A stretch of 64,000 bases of DNA from Bradyrhizobium oligotrophicum S58 (lineage in GTDB: Bacteria > Pseudomonadota > Alphaproteobacteria > Rhizobiales > Xanthobacteraceae), in NCBI RefSeq assembly GCF_000344805.1, contig NC_020453.1, positions 5,613,001 through 5,677,000 of the forward strand, given 5' to 3'. Position 1 is the stretch's first letter; each line of letters begins with the position of its first letter. This document shows positions 17,272 to 26,494 of this stretch, in pieces. The notes beneath the pieces were generated by a model. It was not told the origin of the DNA, did not search any database, and saw only the letters and a program-made list of their open reading frames with translations. The translations under genes and the position numbers were made by a program.

Positions 17272-18216
17272 ATGAGCCTTGGTGATCAAGACGAGAACGG
17301 CGTCAGCCGCCGCAGAGTGTTGGAATGCATGACCTGGGCCGGCACCGGCGTGCTCTGGACCCTCTCCGGCGGCGTGCCGCGCTCGCTCGGCCTCGTCGAC
17401 GCAGCGCGGGCCGCCGAGCAACAGGCCTCCGGCCTCACCTTCCTGCAGATCAGCGACAGCCATGTCGGTTTCGACAAGCCGGCCAATCCCAACGCGATCG
17501 GCACGCTGGAGGAGGCCGTGAACCGGATCAAGGCGATGCCGGTGAAGCCCTCCTTCATGATTCACACCGGCGACATCTCGCACCTGTCGAAGGCGGCCGA
17601 GTTCGACGATGCCGACCGCATCATCTCGCAGACCCGGCTGGACGTGCATTACGTGCCGGGCGAGCACGATTTCCTCGACGAGGACGTCAAGCTCTACAAG
17701 GAACGCTACGGCAAGGGCAGCCGCGGCGCCGGCTGGTATTCGTTCGACGCCAATGGCGTGCACTTTATCGGCCTCGTCAACGTCGTCGATCTCAAGGCCG
17801 GCGGGCTCGGCAATCTCGGCGCCGAGCAGCTCGCCTGGCTGGAGCAGGACCTCAAGGGCCGCTCGAAATCGACCCCGATCGTGGTGTTCGCGCACATCCC
17901 GCTGTGGACGGTGTATCCGGAATGGGGCTGGGGCACCGAGGATGGCGGCCGCGCGCTGGACGCCCTGAAGGGCTTTGGCTCGGTGACGGTGCTGAACGGG
18001 CACATCCACCAGGTGATGCAGAAGGTCGAGGGCAACGTCACCTTCCACACAGCGCGCTCGACCGCGTTCCCGCAGCCGGCACCCGGCACAGCTGCCTCGC
18101 CCGGCCCGATGAAGGTCGAGGACGCCAAGCTGCGCAGCCTGCTCGGCATTGCCAGCATCGACTTCAAGGTCGGCGCCGAACGGCTCGCCATCATCGACAC
18201 GCCGCTTGCGGGCTGA
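17272..18216 (+). CDS. Exported metallophosphoesterase with Tat signal
   Basis: A 314-residue calcineurin-like phosphoesterase. The N-terminus SRRRVLECMTWAGTGVLW is a twin-arginine signal, so the folded, metal-loaded enzyme is exported to the periplasm. The metal motifs appear in order: QISDSHVGFDK (D-x-H), HTGDISH, PGEHDF (usual N replaced by E), VFAHIPLW and NGHIHQ. GGGAGA sits five bases before ATG 17272; ATG 17269 overlaps it and is less well spaced. It is the first gene of an operon with a cupredoxin (14 bp gap), an ECF sigma and an anti-sigma factor. The substrate is unknown; phosphodiesters or nucleotides are typical for the fold. Confidence 0.87.
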   Translation: MSLGDQDENGVSRRRVLECMTWAGTGVLWTLSGGVPRSLGLVDAARAAEQQASGLTFLQISDSHVGFDKPANPNAIGTLEEAVNRIKAMPVKPSFMIHTGDISHLSKAAEFDDADRIISQTRLDVHYVPGEHDFLDEDVKLYKERYGKGSRGAGWYSFDANGVHFIGLVNVVDLKAGGLGNLGAEQLAWLEQDLKGRSKSTPIVVFAHIPLWTVYPEWGWGTEDGGRALDALKGFGSVTVLNGHIHQVMQKVEGNVTFHTARSTAFPQPAPGTAASPGPMKVEDAKLRSLLGIASIDFKVGAERLAIIDTPLAG

Positions 18217-18230
18217 GGGACGAACACGCG

Positions 18231-18548
18231 ATGATCCAGTCTGTTCTTCGCGGCGCCGGCCTGGTCGCCGTGCTGCTTCTCGGCGCCACGCCGCTGCGTG
18301 CAGAGACCATCAAGGTCACCATCGACAACTTCACCTTCACCCCGGCCCAAGTGACGGTGAAGGTCGGGGACACCGTGACCTGGACCAATCACGACGATAT
18401 CCCGCATACGGTGGTCTCCGCCGGAAAATACCGATCGAAAGCGCTCGACACCGACGACAGCTTCTCCTTCACGTTCGCAGCCGCCGGAGATTACAAATAT
18501 TTCTGCTCGCTGCATCCGCACATGACGGGGGTGGTCAAGGTTGAGTAG
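18231..18548 (+). CDS. Periplasmic cupredoxin (plastocyanin/amicyanin-like)
   Basis: A 105-residue blue-copper protein with a Sec signal peptide ending near PLRA-ET (residue 24/25). Copper ligands are readable: His59 in DDIPHTV, then Cys92, His95 and Met98 in CSLHPHM, a complete type-1 site. The fold core is VKVGDTVTWTNHDDIPH. It would carry single electrons in the periplasm. It lies 14 bp after the metallophosphoesterase gene and just before the ECF sigma gene, so copper or redox stress is a plausible signal for this operon, but that is inference. Confidence 0.9.
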   Translation: MIQSVLRGAGLVAVLLLGATPLRAETIKVTIDNFTFTPAQVTVKVGDTVTWTNHDDIPHTVVSAGKYRSKALDTDDSFSFTFAAAGDYKYFCSLHPHMTGVVKVE

Positions 18549-18645
18549 CATCTCGAACCAGGGCATGAGCATCGTCGCATGGACCGGTCGGCGGCGCGCC
18601 GACGGCCGGTCCGTGCGACCGCGAACCGAGCCGGAGACCCCACCG

Positions 18646-19200
18646 GTGACAACGACGAGCGACGATCCCGACAAGGCGCGACGTTTCCGCGACGCGGCGC
18701 TGCCCTATCTCGACGACGTTTACACGTTGGCGCGCTATCTGCTGCGCAACCCAGCCGATGCCGAGGATGCCGTGCAGGAATGCTATTTGCGCGCGCTGAA
18801 GCATTTCGACACCTACCGCGGCCCTGCGATGAAGCCATGGCTGTTCGCGATCCTGCGCAATGTCTGTCACGCCGAATTCGCGCGCCGTGCCGGCGCGCCG
18901 GTCAAGGCGCTCGACGATGCGCCGGAGACAGCCGAGCAGCAGCCGCTCTGGCAGGAGAGCGCGGAGACACCGGAAGGCGCCGTGTTGCGCGAGCGTGATG
19001 CGTCGGCGATCCGGCGAATGATCGACGCGCTGGCCGAGCCGTTTCGCCAGACCTTCGTGCTGCGCGAGATCAACAATCTGTCCTACCGCGAGATCGCGGA
19101 GGCCGCGGGCGTACCGGTCGGCACCGTGATGTCGCGCCTCGCCCGCGCCCGCGCGATGCTGCGCACCGCCTGGCTCGCGCAGGAGGAGCCACAGCCATGA
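18646..19200 (+). CDS. ECF-type RNA polymerase sigma factor
   Basis: A 184-residue sigma-70 family member lacking region 1, with region 2 (ADAEDAVQECYLRALKHFDT then WLFAILRNVCHAE) and region 4 (LREINNLSYREIAEAAGVPV then GTVMSRLARAR). The start GTG 18646 is preferred because GGAG lies ten bases upstream and it gives the usual ECF length; an open frame continues upstream to ATG 18565 and TTG 18541 but those residues are not sigma-like. It overlaps the anti-sigma gene by ATGA, implying coupled translation. It probably directs transcription of its own operon when the anti-sigma releases it. Confidence 0.92.
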   Translation: MTTTSDDPDKARRFRDAALPYLDDVYTLARYLLRNPADAEDAVQECYLRALKHFDTYRGPAMKPWLFAILRNVCHAEFARRAGAPVKALDDAPETAEQQPLWQESAETPEGAVLRERDASAIRRMIDALAEPFRQTFVLREINNLSYREIAEAAGVPVGTVMSRLARARAMLRTAWLAQEEPQP

Positions 19201-19979
19201 CTTGCGATGAAGCCGAGATCCTGATCCATGCGCTGGCCGACGGCGAGCTCGATGCCGGCCACGCTCTGGAGGTCGAAGCCCATGTTGCTGCCTGCCCGCG
19301 CTGCGCCGCGGAGCTTGCCGCCATCAGGCAGATGAAGCAGATGCTCGCAAGCACCGACCTCAGCTACAAGGCGCCCTCCGCCTTGCGCCAACGCATCGAG
19401 GCCGCATTGCCGGCGGCTGAGCCGGCTGTCGTGACGCCGCTCCCCGTCCGGCCGAGCCGCCGCTCGCTGCTGAAGGGCTTTGCGATGGGCTCGGCCGTGT
19501 CGGCGCTGGCTGCCACCGGCCTCGTCGCGATCGTGCTGCGCAATGACGACCAGCAGCGGATCGAGGCCGAGATCGTCTCGGCGCATCTGCGCTCGCTGCA
19601 GGCCGGCCACCTGACCGACGTCATCTCGACCGACCAGCACACCGTCAAGCCCTGGTTCAACGGCCGGCTCGACGTCGCGCCACCGGTGATAGACCTCACC
19701 GCTCAGGGATTCACCCTGATCGGCGGACGGCTCGACTATGTCGACGCCCGCCCGATCGGCGCGGTGGTCTATCGCCGCCGCCAGCACGTCATCAATCTGT
19801 TCGTGGCGCAGACCGCAGGGCTCGAGCGGCGCGCAGCGCGGATGGACACCATCCAGGGCTTCAACATCCGCAGTTGGCGCGACCGCGGCCTCAGCTATTG
19901 GGCGATCAGCGATATCGGCGCCGACGAGCTCCAGGAGTTCGGCGAGCGGTTCGAGCTGGCGATCAGCACGAGCAGCTGA
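19197..19979 (+). CDS. Transmembrane anti-sigma factor with zinc-finger (zf-HC2) domain
   Basis: A 260-residue anti-sigma factor. The N-terminal cytoplasmic ZAS-type domain has Cys3, His29, Cys33 and Cys36 (HVAACPRC). A single hydrophobic segment at about residues 92-113 (GFAMGSAVSALAATGLVAIV) puts the remaining ~145 residues in the periplasm. It would hold the ECF sigma encoded just upstream (ATGA overlap) at the membrane and release it on a periplasmic signal. The exported metallophosphoesterase and cupredoxin in the same operon act in that compartment. The arginines before the helix (RRSLLKGF) resemble a Tat motif but the helix is followed by a charged stretch, so I read it as a membrane anchor. 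Confidence 0.88.
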   Translation: MTCDEAEILIHALADGELDAGHALEVEAHVAACPRCAAELAAIRQMKQMLASTDLSYKAPSALRQRIEAALPAAEPAVVTPLPVRPSRRSLLKGFAMGSAVSALAATGLVAIVLRNDDQQRIEAEIVSAHLRSLQAGHLTDVISTDQHTVKPWFNGRLDVAPPVIDLTAQGFTLIGGRLDYVDARPIGAVVYRRRQHVINLFVAQTAGLERRAARMDTIQGFNIRSWRDRGLSYWAISDIGADELQEFGERFELAISTSS

Positions 19980-20050
19980 GACGAGCTTTCGAGTAGCTTG
20001 TACCTGCGTTATGTGAACATTGGAGACGAATCGCGATGCAAGTGAGTGCG

Positions 20051-20207
20051 CCCTCTCCCCTTGCGAGAGGGCATCTCCGGCCCATCCACGCATGGAGGTT
20101 GGGTGAGGGGTATCTCTCCGCGAGCGGCGCACGAGGAGAGATACCCCTCACCCAACCGCGTTTGCCGCCCTCTCCTACATGCCCTCTCCCGCAAGGGGCG
20201 AGGGCGC
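20051..20207. repeat. Large palindromic repeat of about 160 bp, copy 2
   Basis: Same unit and orientation as 15638-15796: GCCCTCTCCCCTTGCGAGAG at the left, GGTTGGGTGAGGGGTATCTC inside, and the complement of both at the right. The two copies differ at scattered positions and in the loop. It fills most of the 306 bp between the anti-sigma gene and hpnO. A half-element GCGCCTTTGCCCACCCTGC lies at about 20260-20280, from the repeat family of 48126-48265. Confidence 0.9.
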
Positions 20208-20285
20208 TGTAATGCACAGCGCGGAGCTGAGCGACTTCGTTCTAAGCGACGCGAGCTTTGCGCCTTTGCCCACCCTGCACGCTCA

Positions 20286-21677
20286 TCACGCCGATTTGCG
20301 GATCGCGTTGTCGACCAGGGTCTTGCCCAGCGACCAGATCGCGCCGGGCACCTTGTGGCTCTGGGCGATCACGTCGTCGAAGGCGCGCTCGATCCAGGCG
20401 CAGTCCTCTTCCGTGATGGTGAGGGGTGGAAGGAGCTTGATCGTGTGCAGGCCGTGGCCCGCGACCTGGGTCAGAACTTTGTGATCCTTGAACAGCGGGA
20501 CCGTGATCAGCTGGCAGAACAGGCCCTTGTTGGCGCTTTCGAGCACGTTCCACGACGCCTTGAGGCGGAGTGATTTCGGCGGACCGAACTCGATGCCGAT
20601 CATCAGGCCCTTGCCGCGCACTTCCTTGAGCAGCTCATAACCTGGCACCATCCGCGTCAGCGCCAGGCGCAGCTCGGCGCCGCGCTTGGCGGCGGCCTCG
20701 ACCAGCTTCTCGGTCTTCATCACCTCGAGCGTCGCGATGCCCGCAGCCATCGCAAGGTCGTTCTTGGCGAAGGTCGAGCCGTGCACGACAGCGCGGTCCA
20801 TGCGGTTGAAGATCTTGTCGAAGATCTGCTTGCGCGTGAGCAGCGCGCCGACCGGCACATGGCCGCCCGACAGTGCCTTCGAGAGCAGCACCATGTCGGG
20901 CTCGACGTTCCAGTGTTCCACGGCGAGGAACCGCCCGGTGCGGCCCATGCCGGTCTGGATCTCGTCGGCGATGAACAACGAGCCGTATTTCTTGCACAGC
21001 GCAGCGGCGCCGGGCAGGAACTCGTCGGAGGGCATGTTCACGCCCTTGCCCTGGATCGGTTCGACGATGAAGGCCGCGATCTCGCGCGAGGACAGCGCCT
21101 GCTCGAGGGCGGCGAGGTCGTTGAACGGAACGGCGGTGCAGCCCGGCAGCAGCGGCTCGAAGCCGGTGCGGAAGTTCGAATCTTCCGTCAGAGACAGCGC
21201 GCCGTAGGTGAGGCCGTGATAGGAGTGCCCGCAATAGACGATGCCCGGCCGGCCGGTCGCGCCGCGCGCGAATTTGATCGCGGCCTCGACGGTCTCGGCG
21301 CCGGAATTGGCGAAGAACACCTTGTCCAGATACGGGACATATTCCAGCAGCCGCTCGGCGAGAATGCCCGCCAGGGTCGAGACGTCGAGCTGCACGAGAT
21401 TCGGAAGATCGCTATCGAGGACGCTCTTCAGAGCGTCCCGCAAGGTGGGATGATTGCGACCGATTGCAAAGACGCCAAAACCACTCAGCAGGTCGAGATA
21501 GCGGGCTCCATCGCGATCGTAGAGATATTGCCCTTGCCCCTTCTGGAACCCAACATCATATCCAATCGTCTTTAGAACGCGGACAAGCTGCTCGTTCAGA
21601 TGCCGAGAGTGCATCGTGCTGCGCTGCGCTTGGCGCTCCACAAACATCTCGGAAACGTCTAGATTGGGTTTTAGCAT
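20286..21677 (-). CDS. hpnO: Hopanoid-associated aminotransferase HpnO
   Basis: A 463-residue class III PLP aminotransferase. In the hopanoid pathway HpnO makes aminobacteriohopanetriol from the ribose-derived side chain. The PLP-lysine motif is LLSKALSGGHVPVG; the cofactor region FFANSGAETVEAAIKFAR and the IADEIQTGMGRTGRF Asp motif are intact. The usual ornithine/acetylornithine aminotransferase fold is recognisable, but a long N-terminal part (STMHSRHLNEQLVRVLKTIG) and location in the hopanoid locus favour HpnO. It is divergent from the DUF2147 gene over 101 bp. It starts the locus at its left end, apart from the other hpn genes. Confidence 0.85.
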   Translation of the reverse strand: MLKPNLDVSEMFVERQAQRSTMHSRHLNEQLVRVLKTIGYDVGFQKGQGQYLYDRDGARYLDLLSGFGVFAIGRNHPTLRDALKSVLDSDLPNLVQLDVSTLAGILAERLLEYVPYLDKVFFANSGAETVEAAIKFARGATGRPGIVYCGHSYHGLTYGALSLTEDSNFRTGFEPLLPGCTAVPFNDLAALEQALSSREIAAFIVEPIQGKGVNMPSDEFLPGAAALCKKYGSLFIADEIQTGMGRTGRFLAVEHWNVEPDMVLLSKALSGGHVPVGALLTRKQIFDKIFNRMDRAVVHGSTFAKNDLAMAAGIATLEVMKTEKLVEAAAKRGAELRLALTRMVPGYELLKEVRGKGLMIGIEFGPPKSLRLKASWNVLESANKGLFCQLITVPLFKDHKVLTQVAGHGLHTIKLLPPLTITEEDCAWIERAFDDVIAQSHKVPGAIWSLGKTLVDNAIRKSA

Positions 21678-21778
21678 CGGCTACATACTTCGGTTGATGG
21701 ACGTGACGTCAACTGAAAACGCGCAATGCGGCGTTTTGCCCTCATTCGCACCATCAAAGCAAGCACGGGTTTCTGCCA

Positions 21779-22396
21779 ATGTTGCATCGCCTTAGATATC
21801 TCATGTCGACAACGATAACATACTCTGCAGTGTTGTTCGCAGCAGGAATTTCTTCTGCTGTGGCCGCCGACCCGACCGGCGACTGGCGGGTGGCCGACGG
21901 TGTGGCCAATATCCGAGTCGCACAATGCAATGGCAGCATGTGGGGCGTGGTGGCCTGGGAAAAGACCCCGGGCGGGCGGGACAGCAACAACCCCGATCCG
22001 GCCCGGCAGAGCCGGCCGACGCTCGGCATGCCGATCCTGATCGACATGAAGAAGAAGGCCGGCGCCGAGGCGTGGGAGGGCCAAGTCTACAATGCCAAGG
22101 ACGGCCAGCTCTACAGCTCGACCATCACCCCGACCGATCCCGATCACCTGGAAATCAAGGGCTGTGTGCTCGGCTTCCTGTGCGGGGGCGAAACCTGGAC
22201 GCGGGTCGCCCCGCCGATCCCGTCGAGCCCCGTGAACAGCATGGCCAAAGGTACACAGAGACCAATCGCGCCGGCCCCCGCCCAGGCTCCGAAGGCCACG
22301 ACCGGCGCGGTGGCGATGGCCGCCAAGCCGGGCCAGAAGCCCGCCGATCAGGTCGGCGACATCTGCCTGCTCCCGGACATTGCGCGGGCCCGCTGA
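21779..22396 (+). CDS. Exported DUF2147 protein
   Basis: A 205-residue protein with a signal peptide (hydrophobic to about SSAVA-AD) and a DUF2147 domain: DPTGDWRVADGVANIRVAQC, WGVVAWEKTPGGRDSNNPDP, GMPILIDMK, YNAKDGQLYSSTITPTDPDH and CVLGFLCGGETWTR. DUF2147 is a small beta-rich periplasmic domain of unknown function. The C-terminal 60 residues are Pro/Ala-rich and low complexity. ATG 21803 (MSTTITYSAVLF) is a possible later start. A strong terminator follows. Its link to hopanoids is positional only. Confidence 0.82.
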   Translation: MLHRLRYLMSTTITYSAVLFAAGISSAVAADPTGDWRVADGVANIRVAQCNGSMWGVVAWEKTPGGRDSNNPDPARQSRPTLGMPILIDMKKKAGAEAWEGQVYNAKDGQLYSSTITPTDPDHLEIKGCVLGFLCGGETWTRVAPPIPSSPVNSMAKGTQRPIAPAPAQAPKATTGAVAMAAKPGQKPADQVGDICLLPDIARAR

Positions 22397-22414
22397 CAGC
22401 CTTCCACCCATCAA

Positions 22415-22450
22415 TAAAAAAAGGCGGCCGAGTGCATCGGCCGCTTTTTT
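22415..22450. terminator. Bidirectional rho-independent terminator
   Basis: AAAAAAGGCGGCCGA then a short loop then TCGGCCGCTTTTTT. The stem is perfect, with an A tract on one side and a T tract on the other, lying between the convergent DUF2147 gene and hpnN, so it can end both transcripts. Confidence 0.92.
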
Positions 22451-22469
22451 CTTTTCGGCCGCCTGCAGC

Positions 22470-25058
22470 CTATTCGTGGACCTCGCGCGGCTTGCCCATC
22501 AGGGCCGGCTGGAACAGCAGCACGGCGGCGAGCGTCGTGACCAGCGACAGCGCCAGCAGCTTGCCCATGCTGGAGGTGCCGGGGTGGCTCGACAGCCACA
22601 GGCTGCCGAACGCGGTCGCAGTGGTCAGCGCGCTGAAGAAGATCGCCCGGGTCAGGCTGGTCTGCAGCAGATTGGTGCGGCCGCCGCGCCACGCCACCAC
22701 GTAGTAGATCTTGAATGCCACACCGATGCCGAGCAATAGCGGCAGCGCGACGATGTTGGCGAAATTCAGCGGCAGCTTGATCAACACGCAGATCTCGAGC
22801 GTGACGGCACCGGCCACCAGCAGCGGCACCAGCGTCATCAGCACGTCGGAGAACCGCTTCAAGGTGACCCACAGCAGCAGGCTGATCACGACCAGCGAAT
22901 AGATGCCGGCGTGAATGAACGCCTTCACGATCGTGTCACCCGACTTCAGGATCGAGACCGGGCCGCCGATCGCGTTGGGCTCGGCCGTCAGCACCGCATT
23001 GGCGAACCGCCGGAGATTGTCGTTGTCGTTCGGATCGCCCTTGGGCTGCGCCTCGACACGAATCAGCCCGTCCTTGCTCTTCCACTGCGACACCAGTTCG
23101 GGCGGCAGATTGGCCAAGGTGACCGGCTGCGCCTGCAGCGTGGCGCTGAGCTGCGCCAGCGTGATCTTCCACGGCTCGACGAACACCGCCTGCGCCTTGT
23201 TGCGCACCGCCTCGCTGGCGCCTGCGAGCTTGGCGAGCGCATCCGCCAGGCGCCGTGACGCCACTGCGCCGGGGCCGTTGCCCTCACCCGCCGTGCGGCG
23301 GAGATTGTCGACGGTCGAGTTCAGCGCATCGACATTCTCCTTGTCGCTTGGCGCCGCATCGACCTGATCCGGATTGAGCGCAGGCCCGAGCACCTTGGCG
23401 CCCTGCGCGATCAGCTTCAGCTTGGCCGGCTGGTCCTCGGGCACGAAGCTGTCGAGCGACATCACGCGCGCCACTTCGGGCAGCTTCTCCAGCTTGGCCT
23501 CGATCGCCTTGGCCTCGGTCTCCGAACGGGTCAGCACGTCGATGGCATTGGCGCCCGTGTTCGGATCCTTTCGCAAGTCGAGATAGGTCGCGATCGATTC
23601 GGCGTGCGGATTGCGCAGGTTCATCGGGTTGAAGTCGAACTTCATGTAATAGAGCAGCGGCAGGCCGGCGATGACCAGGCCGAGCGTGCCGACGATGATC
23701 GGCACGCGGTGCTTCTCCAGAAACTCGTCGACCGGCGCCAGGAAGGCGTAGCCGACCGGCTCCTTCTCGCCGGGCGGGTTGAGGATCTTCAGCAGTGCCG
23801 GCAGCACCGTGATCGAGGACAGGAAGGCGATGATCATGCCGGCGCCGGCGATGGCGCCGAGCTCGGAGATGCCCTTGTAGTCGGTCGGCAGGAAGCACAG
23901 GAAACCGGCAGCGGTTGCCATCGCCGCGAGCGACAGCGGCACCGCCGAGCGCCGCGCGGCCTCGGCGAGCGCCTCGGGCAGGTCGTCGTTCTTGAACCGC
24001 TCGGACCGGTAGCGGACGCTGAACTGGATGCCGAAATCGACGCCGAGGCCGATGAACAGCACGGCGAACGCGACTGACAGCAAATTGAGCGAGCCGACCA
24101 TCATCAGGCCGACCGCCGTGGTGAGGGCGAGGCCGATGAACAGGTTGATGAATACGGCCGAGATGATCTTGGCCGAATGCAGCGCCAGCCACAGGATGAC
24201 GAGCACGACGACGACGGTGCCGATGCCATTCGTCACGGCGCCTTCCTGGACGGTGGCGTATTCCTCGTTGGCGATCGGCACCGGTCCGGTCAGCCTGACA
24301 CGCGCATGAAACTTGTTCGGGAAATCGAGCTCGGCGGCGGCCTGCCGGATCGCATCGGTCGCGGCCTTGCCGGGCTCGAGCGCCTCGTAGTCGAGGATCG
24401 GCTTGAACTGGATGAAGGCGCGCTTGTCGCTGTCGGCGAGCGGCTTGTCGGAGATCAGCTGGCGCCAGGAGAAGGTCGCGTCGCCCTTGTCGAGCACGGT
24501 CTCGACGGTCTGCGAGATGTAGTCGAACGGTCGCGCGGCGCTGTCGAGCTTGACCTGGCCGCGCTTGACGCCGGCCAAGCCTGTCTCCAGCGCGCCGGTC
24601 AGGCCGCGGATCGAGGGGTCGCCGGCCATGATCTCGATCAGGGGGGCGGCCGCGGCGAACTGATCGGTGAGCTGCTTGACCTCGTCGGTCGGCAGAAACA
24701 AGAGGCCGTTCCGGGCGAAGAACTCGCCGCCGCCCAGCATCTCGACCGAGGAGAAGTTCGTGGTGTCGCCCTTGAGCTTGCTGGCGAGCGCATCGGCCGC
24801 CACGCCCGTCATCTCCGGCGTCGCCGCCTCGACCACCGCCAGGATCATCCGATCGCGATCGAACGCCTGCTCGTACTGCTGGTCGCGCTTGCGCCAATCG
24901 AGCTCCGGCGAGATGAGCTTGTTGATGTCGGTATTGATGGCGAAATGGCGCGCCGTGTAGACGCCTGCGCCCACCGACAAGAGGAGGCCAGCAATCAATG
25001 TCGGCCACGCAAACCGGGTGCAGGCCTTGACGATCGAGACGACAAACGTTGTCAGCAC
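22470..25058 (-). CDS. hpnN: Hopanoid transporter HpnN (MMPL/RND family)
   Basis: An 862-residue RND-type permease; HpnN in Rhodopseudomonas and Burkholderia moves hopanoids toward the outer membrane. The topology is the RND pattern: TM1 at about residues 15-37, a periplasmic loop to about 270, a block of five TMs to about 430 (including VDFGIQFSVRYRSERFKNDD), a second periplasmic loop, and a C-terminal block of TMs from about 715. The start is GTG 25058 (frame reading LTTFVVSIVKACTRFAWP). It is divergent from ispH across 475 bp. A second, shorter MMPL protein in the same locus is at 33631-35988. Confidence 0.9.
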   Translation of the reverse strand: MLTTFVVSIVKACTRFAWPTLIAGLLLSVGAGVYTARHFAINTDINKLISPELDWRKRDQQYEQAFDRDRMILAVVEAATPEMTGVAADALASKLKGDTTNFSSVEMLGGGEFFARNGLLFLPTDEVKQLTDQFAAAAPLIEIMAGDPSIRGLTGALETGLAGVKRGQVKLDSAARPFDYISQTVETVLDKGDATFSWRQLISDKPLADSDKRAFIQFKPILDYEALEPGKAATDAIRQAAAELDFPNKFHARVRLTGPVPIANEEYATVQEGAVTNGIGTVVVVLVILWLALHSAKIISAVFINLFIGLALTTAVGLMMVGSLNLLSVAFAVLFIGLGVDFGIQFSVRYRSERFKNDDLPEALAEAARRSAVPLSLAAMATAAGFLCFLPTDYKGISELGAIAGAGMIIAFLSSITVLPALLKILNPPGEKEPVGYAFLAPVDEFLEKHRVPIIVGTLGLVIAGLPLLYYMKFDFNPMNLRNPHAESIATYLDLRKDPNTGANAIDVLTRSETEAKAIEAKLEKLPEVARVMSLDSFVPEDQPAKLKLIAQGAKVLGPALNPDQVDAAPSDKENVDALNSTVDNLRRTAGEGNGPGAVASRRLADALAKLAGASEAVRNKAQAVFVEPWKITLAQLSATLQAQPVTLANLPPELVSQWKSKDGLIRVEAQPKGDPNDNDNLRRFANAVLTAEPNAIGGPVSILKSGDTIVKAFIHAGIYSLVVISLLLWVTLKRFSDVLMTLVPLLVAGAVTLEICVLIKLPLNFANIVALPLLLGIGVAFKIYYVVAWRGGRTNLLQTSLTRAIFFSALTTATAFGSLWLSSHPGTSSMGKLLALSLVTTLAAVLLFQPALMGKPREVHE

Positions 25059-25533
25059 TTCTCAACTTTCTAATGTTCAAAGAGCTGGGCGGAAACGTCC
25101 GCTTCATGGCGGAGTTCCCTGGCCAGCGCCAAGCTCGGAGCAAGCCCCAATGGCGGGTAGTGCCCAGCCATGGAGACGAGGATGGTCCCTGGACGGCGGA
25201 TCAGGTCGAACGATGCACGGAACCGTCGGGGCGGCTGATATAGCGGCTGTTCTCGGCGGTAAAGTGACGAACGAGTGAGAGCATAAGTAACTCAGTAAAC
25301 TCGCTTAATTTGTAAGTATTTTAATACCTTCCGAAGTTTACGCACTGTGTGCCGCCGGTCACATGCGAGACGTTTGCAGACCGGCTTTCCTCTTGGCTCC
25401 ATTTTTGACACAAAGCCTGCGCTTCCATCGTGATCAGCGCGCAAATGGGGCATTCGCTTGGTGCGGATATTGCAGCCCCATCGCACGCACGGAGGTGACG
25501 GGTCGAAAGCGAGGCAACGTGGCTGGACGTCCA
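25059..25533. other. Divergent promoter region between hpnN and ispH
   Basis: A 475 bp gap with no convincing gene. The part 25265-25345 is distinctly AT-rich (GTAAACTCGCTTAATTTGTA and on) compared with the surroundings and is the likeliest promoter area for ispH-hpnH. The short frames seen here are antisense or too poor in codon bias. The ispH frame is open upstream to 25363 with GTG codons at 25495 and 25519, so part of this gap may be ispH leader. Confidence 0.5.
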
Positions 25534-26460
25534 ATGCAGGTGTATCTCGCGCAACCGCGCGGTTTTTGTGCTGGAGTCGTACGCGCGATCGAGATCGTCG
25601 AGCGCGCGCTGGAGAAGCATGGGCCGCCCGTCTATGTGCGTCATGAGATCGTGCACAACAAATACGTGGTCGAGAGCCTGAAGGCCAAGGGGGCGGTCTT
25701 CGTCGAAGACCTCTCGGAGGTGCCGCCGCGGGCCGTGACCGTGTTCAGCGCCCATGGCGTGGCACGGACGGTCGAGGACGAGGCAGCCGCCCGCGGCCTT
25801 CCGGTGCTCAATGCCACCTGCCCGCTGGTCACCAAGGTCCACAACCAGGGCAAGCGTTATATGTCCAGAGGCCGTACTCTGGTATTGATCGGGCATTCTG
25901 GCCATCCCGAGGTCGAGGGAACCATGGGCCAGGTTCCTGGACCGGTGCATCTGGTCCAGAACGTGACCGATGTGGCCGCCCTGCCCCTGCCGCTGGATAC
26001 CCCGATGGCCTATATTACCCAGACCACCCTCAGCGTGGACGACACCAAGGACATCATTTCCGCCCTCGAAGCCCGCTTTACAGACCTTCAAGGTCCCGAT
26101 ATCCGGGATATCTGCTATGCGACACAAAACCGGCAATCTGCGGTAAGGGACTTAGGCAAGCTGGTGGACGTCATCCTGGTGGTAGGCGCCGCCAACAGCT
26201 CCAACTCGAACAGATTGCGCGAGATCGGCACCGAGGCCGGGGTCGCGAGCTATCTGATCGCCGATGGCAGCGAACTTGATCCGGTTTGGCTGAAGGACGC
26301 CAAGGCCGTCGGCATCACTGCCGGCGCCTCGGCTCCCGAAGTCCTCGTCGACGACGTGATACAGGCCCTGCGGCGCATCGGACCGGTCGAGGTCGCGGTG
26401 GTCCCGGGTCGGGAAGAAAACATCGAATTCCGCCTGCCGGCCGAGCTGGTCGCGGGCTGA
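25534..26460 (+). CDS. ispH: 4-hydroxy-3-methylbut-2-enyl diphosphate reductase IspH
   Basis: Last enzyme of the MEP isoprenoid pathway: a [4Fe-4S] reductase giving IPP and DMAPP, the precursors of squalene and hopanoids. The cluster cysteines are Cys12 (RGFCAG), Cys96 (NATCPLV) and Cys194 ([10 protein letters not shown]). Substrate residues include His41, His74, His124 with catalytic Glu126 (HPEVEG) and the ITQTTLS loop. The usual length is about 310 residues. The start ATG 25534 ([14 protein letters not shown]) matches family N-termini; GTG 25519 with GAGG upstream is possible. It is followed 34 bp later by hpnH, and an ispH copy inside the hopanoid locus fits supply of precursor to this pathway. 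Confidence 0.94.
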   Translation: MQVYLAQPRGFCAGVVRAIEIVERALEKHGPPVYVRHEIVHNKYVVESLKAKGAVFVEDLSEVPPRAVTVFSAHGVARTVEDEAAARGLPVLNATCPLVTKVHNQGKRYMSRGRTLVLIGHSGHPEVEGTMGQVPGPVHLVQNVTDVAALPLPLDTPMAYITQTTLSVDDTKDIISALEARFTDLQGPDIRDICYATQNRQSAVRDLGKLVDVILVVGAANSSNSNRLREIGTEAGVASYLIADGSELDPVWLKDAKAVGITAGASAPEVLVDDVIQALRRIGPVEVAVVPGREENIEFRLPAELVAG

Positions 26461-26494
26461 TCACACCTCGTTTGGTCCAGAAAGAAGAGACGTA

